A stretch of 47,836 nt of DNA from contig NZ_KZ478025.1 of NCBI RefSeq assembly GCF_002837185.1, positions 1 through 47,836 of the forward strand. The letters run 5' to 3'. Both the position numbers and the translations under genes were made by a program. The DNA is from Pseudomonas fluorescens (lineage in GTDB: Bacteria > Pseudomonadota > Gammaproteobacteria > Pseudomonadales > Pseudomonadaceae). The notes beneath the pieces were generated by a model, which ran no database searches, was not told where the DNA came from, and saw only the letters and a list, made by a program, of their open reading frames with translations. Of this stretch, positions 11,533 to 18,249 are shown piece after piece. Positions within the stretch are counted from its first letter, which is position 1. Every line of letters begins with the position of its first letter.

Positions 11533-11946
11533 TTATTCGCGAGCCGATTTGTCACGAAAAACGAAATACTTGCATGTGAAAAACCCAAAAAACGCTACAA
11601 CTATGATTGCGAAGATTTGAACAAGTTGATGAGGGTAAAGTAACTTGTCGACAAGGATATACAGAAGCAAAAAGTTTATGAGGTACCCGGTTAAGTGCAT
11701 CTGGATGTATCGTATGAAGGCACCTCGATTCTTTTTCTGAGAAAACGTCCACTTGTAATTGAACGTATAACTGGTGAGAACACCTATTATATAAATTAAC
11801 GTCATCGCCAGCTTTTCACCGCTTCCGCAATACACGAGCAATAAGTAGCCCGCGTAAAGCAGGGCATTATTAGTCAGGCCGACAACCCCATAACGTATCA
11901 GTTGTAAAAAAGCGGGTGAGGTAAAAAAACTCTTTCTGGCCTTCAT
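11533..11946 (-). CDS. gtrA: GtrA-like flippase
   Basis: Small membrane protein of 137 residues with four predicted membrane helices. It shows the GtrA-family pattern QLIRYGVVGLTNNALLYAGY near the N-terminus and FNYKWTFSQKK, with a C-terminal FFTCKYFVF. GtrA proteins are proposed to flip a polyprenyl-phosphate-linked sugar made by GtrB across the inner membrane. The gene overlaps the end of gtrB by four bases (ATGA) and is the last gene of a three-gene minus-strand cassette. It is AT-richer than the surrounding core genes, suggesting acquisition. Confidence 0.88.
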   Translation of the reverse strand: MKARKSFFTSPAFLQLIRYGVVGLTNNALLYAGYLLLVYCGSGEKLAMTLIYIIGVLTSYTFNYKWTFSQKKNRGAFIRYIQMHLTGYLINFLLLYILVDKLLYPHQLVQIFAIIVVAFFGFFTCKYFVFRDKSARE

Positions 11947-12950
11947 TCTTTTTCGAAGCGCAAGGTAGATCGAGATGTTTGCGTGTGTGTGCCAACTGTG
12001 TCATCAGATAAATCGTAGGTTTTCCGTCCTACAATATACAGGGGGCGGTTCTTGGTCTGGTCAAATGTTTTGCCGACGTATATGCCAACAATGCCCTGGA
12101 TTGAAATGACAATGCCACCAATAAAGAATGTAGAAACCATGAGGCTGGTCCAGCCCTGTACCACGGCTCCGTGTAGCATCGTGGTGAACATGAGGTACGC
12201 CCCAAAGATAAACGCCAGTGCTGCCATGGTGAAACCTAACTTCACTGCAAGCCGAAGTGGTTTGTCTGAATAGGCAATTATTGTCTCCATCGCCAGGTTC
12301 CAGAGCTTTGAAAACGTATAGGTACTTTTTCCATCCAGGCGTTCTGCGTGCGAGATTTCAATCCCTGTGCTTGAGAAACCTGTCCAATGAACGAGTGCAC
12401 CAAAAAAGCGAAGTTGCTCGCGCATTTGGCAGAGGTTATCGACTACTTTTCGCGAAATAATACGAAAGTTTCCGCTGTCGCCATTATATTCAAAGTCGGC
12501 TAAATAGCTGAACGTCTTGTAGAACAGCCAAGAGGTTGCTCTCTTAAGTAGCGGATCACTTCGTTTTCCTCTCAAGGCTAAAACGATATCGTAACCTTCT
12601 TGCGCCTTGGCATAGAGGCGAGGAATCTCTTCAGGGCGATCCTGAAGGTCGCAATCCATCACAACGACCCATTGGCCTCGGCAAGCATCCAAGCCTGCGG
12701 TGATTCCATAGTGCTGGCCAAAGTTTCGACTCAACTGGATGCCACGTACTCTTGGGTCCGCCTCGGCGAGGCGCTCTATAATTTGCCACGAGCGATCACC
12801 CCCGCAGTCTTCTATCAATACGATTTCGAAATCGGATGAGATTTCCTCGAGGGCGGATTTCAGGCGTGAGTAAAGCTCCTCAAGTGAGTTTTCGGCTTTG
12901 TAAACTGGAACGATCACCGAGATATGAGGTGATGTCAATTTTGCTGGCAT
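11943..12950 (-). CDS. gtrB: GtrB-like polyprenyl-phosphate glycosyltransferase
   Basis: GT2-family enzyme of 335 residues that loads a hexose from a nucleotide sugar onto undecaprenyl phosphate on the cytoplasmic face. The N-terminal catalytic domain has ISVIVPVYKAENSLEEL, the metal-binding VVMDCDLQDRPEEI and the acceptor motif DGKSTYTF. Two C-terminal membrane helices follow (around residues 230-255 and 265-290). The sugar, often glucose in characterised gtr systems, cannot be read from sequence. It sits between the membrane protein at 12990-14237 and gtrA, with which it overlaps. Confidence 0.92.
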   Translation of the reverse strand: MPAKLTSPHISVIVPVYKAENSLEELYSRLKSALEEISSDFEIVLIEDCGGDRSWQIIERLAEADPRVRGIQLSRNFGQHYGITAGLDACRGQWVVVMDCDLQDRPEEIPRLYAKAQEGYDIVLALRGKRSDPLLKRATSWLFYKTFSYLADFEYNGDSGNFRIISRKVVDNLCQMREQLRFFGALVHWTGFSSTGIEISHAERLDGKSTYTFSKLWNLAMETIIAYSDKPLRLAVKLGFTMAALAFIFGAYLMFTTMLHGAVVQGWTSLMVSTFFIGGIVISIQGIVGIYVGKTFDQTKNRPLYIVGRKTYDLSDDTVGTHTQTSRSTLRFEKE

Positions 12951-12989
12951 AATATTTTTATCTTGTTGGTGTGTGGGATAGACGGATTG

Positions 12990-14237
12990 TTACCAAAATT
13001 TCGCATTGAAAAAAAGCTCTTGTTTATAAAAGAATATTCCAAAAAGCGCGTGTAAGAAAAACAACATCAGACAGAGTGAATACTTTACTTTGTCTACGGT
13101 GCGAATCGTCAGGTGATGTCTGTTTTTAACTAGAAATGCGACAGAGAACAGGAAGACCAGATAGAGCCCCATTTGTCCGCTCCACCAGAAGTTTCCATCG
13201 TACATTCTCGATCCGCTTTCTGCGAAGAAGTAGGTCAGCACCAAGCCCATCAAAAGGCAGCAGCAGGAAAAAACGACAGCTTTGTCTTGTATGAAATCTC
13301 TCGGGTAGCATAAAAAGGCCAGCAGCGGGAACGCTATCGATAAAATCAGCTTCGGAAATAGAAAGTCTGAATAATGAGCCATGGTCTCAAAGGGTAGAAC
13401 AACAATATGGCTTTCAGTAGCGCCGGTGGCTTGTGAAAGGTCTTGGAAGAAAAACGTTTGAAAAAACTGCAGGCCTAGCAAAGCGATGATGGGGAGAAAA
13501 AATGCGAGATAGATATACTTGTCCATGAGTGCTGATTTGAGCCGGTGGGTGATCAGCAGGAAAAGCACAAAGGCGGGGAGCACGATCATCAAGAAATTAG
13601 GCTTTGAAATCCCACTGAGGAACAAAGCGAACGCGAGTGCGAGTCCGTTGGAGAGATTGTTGTGCTGCGGGCTGTCTACAGACTTGAGTGCATAGCAGAA
13701 CGCCAGGAGGGATAGAGGCTTCAGCAGCAGCATGGTAGGGCTGTGATAAATGCTTATTCCTATGTAGCCGAAGTAAAGGTGCTGATCAATAGCGAAGAAG
13801 AGTTGTAAGGGCGTTATGACAAGCAAGCAGACTGAGAAAAATACAGCGATCAACGCGGACGTGTGAGCTTTCAAAATGTTGTAATTTAAAATAGCAAGGA
13901 AGAAGATTGAAAGCACTATGACCAGTGTTGACGCCTGGGGGTAACTGATGGCGAGTGCTTTTTTGGAAAGTATGGTGAGCACGTGATACAGCGGGTGAGG
14001 CAATATTAATTTCTGACCATTCTCCATGTCGCTGGCCCACTTTAAGTGAGTGACATAGTCGAACGCGTTTGTAGAGAGAGTGCTGATAAGAGGCTCAAAT
14101 AGAATAATGCAAATTCCCAGAAGTATCCCATAGGCCACTAAGTTCGTAAGGCGCTTTGACTGAGGTGTGTCGGCTATCGTGCTAGTGTGCACCCTGCTGT
14201 TTTTTTTAATTGGTTTAGCAGGTTTAAATAACGTCAT
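12990..14237 (-). CDS. Polytopic membrane protein, probable O-antigen-modifying glycosyltransferase
   Basis: Membrane protein of 415 residues with a basic N-terminus (about 30 residues) followed by roughly ten hydrophobic helices. I do not recognise the exact family. A large hydrophobic GT-C-like protein beside gtrA and gtrB is normally the serotype-specific transferase that moves the lipid-linked sugar onto O-antigen in the periplasm. An acidic-aromatic loop, FDYVTHLKWASD (around residues 59-70), lies after the first helix, where GT-C catalytic acids often sit. It is the first gene of the cassette, whereas in classical gtr operons the specific transferase is last. The function is inferred from context. 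Confidence 0.6.
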   Translation of the reverse strand: MTLFKPAKPIKKNSRVHTSTIADTPQSKRLTNLVAYGILLGICIILFEPLISTLSTNAFDYVTHLKWASDMENGQKLILPHPLYHVLTILSKKALAISYPQASTLVIVLSIFFLAILNYNILKAHTSALIAVFFSVCLLVITPLQLFFAIDQHLYFGYIGISIYHSPTMLLLKPLSLLAFCYALKSVDSPQHNNLSNGLALAFALFLSGISKPNFLMIVLPAFVLFLLITHRLKSALMDKYIYLAFFLPIIALLGLQFFQTFFFQDLSQATGATESHIVVLPFETMAHYSDFLFPKLILSIAFPLLAFLCYPRDFIQDKAVVFSCCCLLMGLVLTYFFAESGSRMYDGNFWWSGQMGLYLVFLFSVAFLVKNRHHLTIRTVDKVKYSLCLMLFFLHALFGIFFYKQELFFNAKFW

Positions 14238-14295
14238 TGCTGCTGCATCCCTTTGGCTTTCGTTGTGAACATGCGGACCGGATTAACTTAAGGTA

Positions 14296-14301
14296 ATTAT
14301 A
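14296..14301 (-). promoter_or_regulatory. Possible -10 of the gtr cassette
   Basis: On the minus strand this reads TATAAT, an exact -10 hexamer, about 60 bases upstream of the first cassette gene. No good -35 lies 16-18 bases further upstream. I saw no GATC sites here of the kind used for Dam/OxyR phase variation of enterobacterial gtr operons. Confidence 0.35.
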
Positions 14302-14711
14302 CCTGCTGAGCGATGATGATGCGCTTTTTGCAGGCTTCTCATCGTATGGGCTTGCGCCCCGATAGCGTCAGCGCCGTCACCGCGCTCGGCTTTCGAAGGT
14401 TACGGGATGTCCGTGCATGCATGGGCGGTGTCGATTCGCAAGTGACGTGGCTTACAGCTGTCTGGAGAGTCATCCGGAGGTGGGCTTGATCTAGCCATCA
14501 GGACATGTAGTCGTGAAGTGCGCATGCCCCTTTGCGGAACGGGCGTTTCGAGACGTGGTTGAATGATGTAGAGAGTGCGACCATTGAAAGGCTGCTTGCT
14601 GCCGGTTCTGAAATCAAGTGAATCAAAAACCAAGAACTAACGCGTACGTCTCAAGGTCACAAGTGGCTATAGTCTTGATTGCTCCACATTGCTGATTCAA
14701 TAAGGGGATGA
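14302..14711. other. Gene-poor gap between gtr cassette and lipoprotein gene
   Basis: No credible gene is seen. A 77-residue frame on the minus strand (14400-14633) lacks a ribosome site and any recognisable motif. GGGCTTGCGCCCCGAT (14348-14363) looks like a decayed single REP half. CTATAGT (14667-14673) resembles a stationary-phase -10 for the lipoprotein gene at 14712, without a clear -35. Confidence 0.4.
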
Positions 14712-14996
14712 ATGAACAGGTTTATCATAGTGCTGGCAGTGCTGACGCTTGCAGGCTGCTCCGCTACCAGCGCCAAGACTCATGCAACGCGGGGCGGCAG
14801 CGGTATTGAGATCGACTGCTCGGGTCTGGGAAATAAATGGGAGAAGTGCGATGCGCGTGCGATGCGTGAGTGCAAAGCGCGTGGTTACAAGGTCATCGCC
14901 CGGTCCAGTGAAGCCAAGGATGACGCCGAAGACTATCCGTTCGGCTGGAACCCGGCTGGCGCGCTTACGCGCACGATGTTGGTGATCTGTAATTGA
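14712..14996 (+). CDS. Small cysteine-rich lipoprotein
   Basis: Predicted lipoprotein of 94 residues. The signal peptide MNRFIIVLAVLTLAGC ends in the lipobox LAGC, so Cys16 would be lipidated after cleavage by signal peptidase II. The mature part has four more cysteines in the pattern IDCSGLG-x-KW-x-KC, MREC-x-ARGY and a terminal VICN, compatible with two disulfides in the periplasm. I do not know a function. AAGG at 14702-14705 precedes the ATG by 6 bases. An out-of-frame ATG at 14708 is unlikely. It stands alone between the gtr cassette and ihfB. Confidence 0.75.
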   Translation: MNRFIIVLAVLTLAGCSATSAKTHATRGGSGIEIDCSGLGNKWEKCDARAMRECKARGYKVIARSSEAKDDAEDYPFGWNPAGALTRTMLVICN

Positions 14997-15127
14997 TGAT
15001 TTGGGTGTTTACGGCTGTCTTGGAGTAGGCGCGCAGATAAGTTAGTACATGGGCTGTTCAAAATCCTCAGGTCATGCTAAAACCTTCGAAGCGATTTTCC
15101 TAGCTGCTTGAAAAAGAAGGGAAAAAT

Positions 15128-15424
15128 ATGACGAAGTCGGAGTTGATCGAACGAATTGTCACCCATCAAGGGCTGCTCTCATCCAAGGATGTCGAGTTGG
15201 CTATCAAGACTATGCTTGAGCAAATGTCCCAATGCCTGGCCACCGGAGATCGTATAGAAATCCGCGGCTTCGGTAGCTTTTCGCTGCATTACCGTGCACC
15301 GCGAGTAGGGCGTAACCCCAAGACTGGCCAGTCCGTCAGTCTCGATGGGAAGTTCGTACCTCATTTCAAACCCGGTAAAGAGTTACGCGATCGGGTAAAT
15401 GAAGATGAGGAAGAGGGCATCTGA
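15128..15424 (+). CDS. ihfB: Integration host factor beta subunit
   Basis: One half of the IHF heterodimer, which bends DNA by about 160 degrees and helps sigma-54 promoters, recombination and replication. The 98 residues match the family: MTKSELIERIVTHQ, EIRGFGSFSLHYR and the beta-arm VGRNPKTGQSV, whose proline intercalates between base pairs. The C-terminus is acidic. An AAGGGA ribosome site precedes the ATG. IHF would be expected to act at the sigma-54 promoter found upstream of eat (34442-34458), which is an inference. Confidence 0.97.
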   Translation: MTKSELIERIVTHQGLLSSKDVELAIKTMLEQMSQCLATGDRIEIRGFGSFSLHYRAPRVGRNPKTGQSVSLDGKFVPHFKPGKELRDRVNEDEEEGI

Positions 15425-15444
15425 TTGTTTGCCAGGAGTATGTT

Positions 15445-15684
15445 ATGCGTCAGTTCAAGCGTATTTTTACTGTCATCATTGCTTCAATCGTTGCTCTCGC
15501 AATTGTAGGCTTCGTGCTTGAGAACCAACAGTCAGCCTCGCTTTCGTTCTTGGGGTGGTCCTCCGCCACACTGCCTGTTTCAGTATTCGTTACGTTGGCA
15601 CTGATAATCGGAATGCTACTGGGCCCAGTGCTGTTCCTGCTTTTCAAGCCTAGGCAGAGCCGAGGAAAGATACCTGCAGCGTGA
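15445..15684 (+). CDS. lapA: LapA-domain inner-membrane protein
   Basis: Protein of 79 residues with two membrane helices (about 7-27 and 43-67) separated by ENQQSASLSFLGWSSATLPV, and a basic C-terminus. This is the LapA/YciS pattern. E. coli LapA, with LapB, regulates LPS synthesis through FtsH and LpxC; lapB is not next door here. It starts 20 bases after ihfB, so the two genes are likely cotranscribed, and it directly precedes the O-antigen genes. A 16-base palindrome overlaps its stop codon. Confidence 0.85.
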   Translation: MRQFKRIFTVIIASIVALAIVGFVLENQQSASLSFLGWSSATLPVSVFVTLALIIGMLLGPVLFLLFKPRQSRGKIPAA

Positions 15685-16130
15685 CCTGGATCCAGGTCGT
15701 TCAGGTGGACAAGATTGCCGGTGACGAGGGGTGCCGTTTGTCGGATCAATCTGATCGTTTTTCGCGTCGAATACGCTGATGTACATCCTATAAATGAATA
15801 TCAGGATTTAAAACCGCAGCTTTTTCTGGCAGCAGCTACGGGTCGAATCTATTTTTAATTAATGATAATGACAGTGTTTAAGGGGGAATGGCTGCGCATT
15901 GCTAGCTCTGCGGAAGTATCCTACGCGTAGGCGGGAAGCGTCTCATTGACTTGTCAAGTCTTGCAATGTAGCGAAGAGATGGCAAAATGCAACATATTCT
16001 CGAGAACAGTCATTTTGTGCGCTCAAGGCCAGGCAGCGAAGCTGGGCTTCGTTGGGCGGTTGATGGAAAAATCACGCAAGATAGTCTGCATAACGAGCCC
16101 GCAGTTTCTCATTGAAGGCAGGTTTTTGTT
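15685..16130 (+). promoter_or_regulatory. Leader/promoter region of the O-antigen operon
   Basis: This 446-base gap has no credible gene; a 62-residue frame at 15946-16134 looks non-coding. Notable signals are a perfect 16-base palindrome at 15683-15698, an AT-rich patch with GATAAT at 15864-15869, a palindrome GACTTG-T-CAAGTC at 15948-15960, and a hairpin CGAAGC-TGG-GCTTCG at 16037-16051 just before GGGCGGTTGATGG (16054-16066). The last is reminiscent of the ops/JUMPstart element that recruits RfaH to long polysaccharide operons. The start of transcription is not settled. Confidence 0.45.
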
Positions 16131-17405
16131 GTGAGTAGTAGCTTCCGCGCCCCCCCTGTGCCCTCGACGGGTGAAGTCGACCTCTTTGCGTTATCTCAAA
16201 TCGTCTGGCGTCAGAAAAAAATAGTCCTGATCACCACTGCTGGCGTGGCGCTGCTCGCAGCGGCGTATGCATTCCTGGCGACTCCTGAATATCAGGTGAG
16301 CAGTGTACTAAGGCCTGCCGCGATCAATGAGTTGGACGCCTTAAATCGTTCGGAAGTTTATAAGTTGCCACCGAGTGAAGCGCTTCTGAAAGTTGGAGCT
16401 TCCCTTGAATCTTATGAAACCCGATTGAATTTTTTCAGAGCCAATCAGCAGCTCTTTAGCGAGTTTGAGCGTCCAGGGCGTACCCTTGAGCAGAGTTTTG
16501 AAGAGTTCAATCGTAATTCGATCAGTTTGATAGTGCCTGACTTGAAGAAAGCTGAGTCACTGAGTGCCTATATCAAACTCGAAATGAATTACCCGCAGGG
16601 CGTCGATGGTGTAAAGATTCTGAACGATTTCGTTCAGTATGCGATTGCCAGCGAGCGCAAGCAGATAGCGGCCGATATGGATGTTATTGTCAAAAACCGA
16701 ATCAACGAAATTACGGGTAAGTTTAACGCTGCGCGAGCAAGTTATGAAACCGACAAGGAAGCGAAGATAGCTTCATTGCTCGAGGCCGACAATCTGAAGC
16801 GCGCACAGCTGTTGGACGAATTGAAGGCGCTGCGTGCCCAGTTGAAAACGTTGCGTACCGATCGCATGTCGCAATTGGCTGAGGCTATCGGCATCGCTAA
16901 ATCACTGGGCATTAACAAACCGACGACACCTTCTTCGTTGGGAGACGCTGAACGCGCAAGCTCAAACAGCGTGATGCGTACGGAAGTGAACAACCAGCAG
17001 ATACCTCTTTATTTCATGGGGGTAGAGGCGCTCGAGGCCGAAAAGCGAGCACTCAATCAACGAAACTCGGACGACTTCGCTGAGGCGCGTATTGCCCAAA
17101 TCGCCAAAGAACTGCAGCTGCTTCAATCCAATCGTCAAGTTGAAGTACTCAATCGCCGAGAAAACGAAGACATTTTTCTAGCCGGGGTTGAGCCGCTGAG
17201 GGCGGAAATGGCGCGTTTGCGCAATTTGAATATCGATATGAGTCGCATAAAGTTAGTGGCCATTGATCGAGCCGCTATGGAGCCGTTGAGCGCAGTAAAG
17301 CCCAAGAAGCTGCTGATCATCATGGGTGGTATTATTGCGGGTTTGGTTCTCGGTATAGCCTTCGCGTTGTTCTCCAGCGTTTTTCGCTCCAAGAGGCTGG
17401 CGTAG
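16131..17405 (+). CDS. wzz: O-antigen chain-length determinant
   Basis: Polysaccharide co-polymerase of 424 residues that sets the modal length of Wzy-made O-antigen. It has an N-terminal membrane helix (about 31-50) after a cytoplasmic segment, a long periplasmic, largely helical and coiled region with many charged residues, and a C-terminal helix (about 393-416) preceded by AVKPKKLLIIMGG, the Pro-rich Wzz signature. The start is GTG at 16131, with AGGCAGG 8 bases upstream. It sits first in the O-antigen cluster after ihfB, as in P. aeruginosa. Confidence 0.93.
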   Translation: MSSSFRAPPVPSTGEVDLFALSQIVWRQKKIVLITTAGVALLAAAYAFLATPEYQVSSVLRPAAINELDALNRSEVYKLPPSEALLKVGASLESYETRLNFFRANQQLFSEFERPGRTLEQSFEEFNRNSISLIVPDLKKAESLSAYIKLEMNYPQGVDGVKILNDFVQYAIASERKQIAADMDVIVKNRINEITGKFNAARASYETDKEAKIASLLEADNLKRAQLLDELKALRAQLKTLRTDRMSQLAEAIGIAKSLGINKPTTPSSLGDAERASSNSVMRTEVNNQQIPLYFMGVEALEAEKRALNQRNSDDFAEARIAQIAKELQLLQSNRQVEVLNRRENEDIFLAGVEPLRAEMARLRNLNIDMSRIKLVAIDRAAMEPLSAVKPKKLLIIMGGIIAGLVLGIAFALFSSVFRSKRLA

Positions 17406-17606
17406 AGGCGGCCGCTGGAGTACATCTTGCTACCTGCGCTAGCAAGCGCTTGCAAGAATGCGCTCCACTGTCGTGTTAAGTGATGGCCAGTAGCCCATTG
17501 TCTGTGCCCGGGCCTGAGATTGGCCTGATTTGTTGGGTGGCTGTAGGCGATTATGCTATTACGCCAGGAAAAACAAGTTTAAAATTGCTGATACATTTTG
17601 ATGCGC

Positions 17607-17653
17607 CTGTCAGCAGCGTCCAGCTGCAGAACCGTGCGTTAGGTTGCTGACAG
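17607..17653 (+). promoter_or_regulatory. Inverted repeat in the leader of the sugar genes
   Basis: CTGTCAGCA (17607-17615) and TGCTGACAG (17645-17653) are exact reverse complements separated by 29 bases. They lie just upstream of the ribosome site GGAGAG of the next gene. The repeat could fold in the RNA or be a protein site. A weak promoter candidate, TTGTTG (17530-17535) with TATGCT (17552-17557), lies upstream. A separate 12-base palindrome GCAAGCGCTTGC is at 17442-17453. Confidence 0.4.
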
Positions 17654-17676
17654 TATTGGCTAGCTGTGGAGAGATT

Positions 17677-18249
17677 ATGGCGTATTTATCAAACGAGCAG
17701 CTGGCTCAGCTCGGTTTTAAAAAGCTTGGCAAAGATGTGAAAATCAGTGATCGAGCCAGCATTTATAATGCTGATCAAATTGAGATTGGCGATTTTTCGC
17801 GAATTGATGATTTTTGCGTCATTTCAGGCAAGATTACATTCGGTCGCTTCAATCATATAACACCTATGTGCCTTATCGCTGGTGGGACGCCGGGTATCGT
17901 ATTTGAGGATTTTTGTACGTTGGCGTACGGCGTCAAGATATTCTCCCAGTCGGATGATTACAGCGGCGAAACGTTAACGAACTCTTTAATTCCAAAAAAA
18001 TTCAAGAACGAGTTGTTTTCTGCGGTACACGTGCACAGGCACGTAATAGTAGGCGCTGGCGCTGTCATTTTTCCAGGTGTGATACTGGCTGAAGGATGCG
18101 CCGTAGGCGCGATGGCGCTTGTTACCAAACCTACTGACGCCTGGGGTGTCTATGCAGGCATACCCGCAAAACGTGTCAAAGAACGTAAGAAAGATTTACT
18201 TCAACTAGAAAAAGAATTTTATGGTGAGTTCGATGAAAGTTCCCTTTAA
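17677..18249 (+). CDS. Left-handed beta-helix (hexapeptide) acyltransferase
   Basis: Acyltransferase of 190 residues with imperfect hexapeptide repeats (IEIGDF, ITFGRF and VIVGAGAVIFPGV), the left-handed beta-helix fold of sugar O- and N-acetyltransferases. His residues in VHVHRHV may act as the catalytic base. It overlaps the Fuc4N transaminase gene by 17 bases, so it probably acylates the 4-amino group of dTDP-Fuc4N, replacing the unrelated GNAT enzyme WecD of enterobacteria. The acyl donor could be acetyl-CoA or another acyl-CoA. The ATG at 17677 follows GGAGAG; an in-frame ATG at 17644 was judged too early. Confidence 0.8.
   Translation: MAYLSNEQLAQLGFKKLGKDVKISDRASIYNADQIEIGDFSRIDDFCVISGKITFGRFNHITPMCLIAGGTPGIVFEDFCTLAYGVKIFSQSDDYSGETLTNSLIPKKFKNELFSAVHVHRHVIVGAGAVIFPGVILAEGCAVGAMALVTKPTDAWGVYAGIPAKRVKERKKDLLQLEKEFYGEFDESSL

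Noticed and set aside
14238..14330. Dam/OxyR phase-variation control of the gtr cassette
   Set aside because: No clustered GATC sites are present upstream of the first cassette gene.
14400..14633. A 77-codon minus-strand frame between the gtr cassette and the lipoprotein gene
   Set aside because: No ribosome site, biased composition and no homologue I recognise.
15946..16134. A 62-codon frame in the wzz leader
   Set aside because: No ribosome site, no family resemblance, and it overlaps the wzz start; the region looks regulatory.
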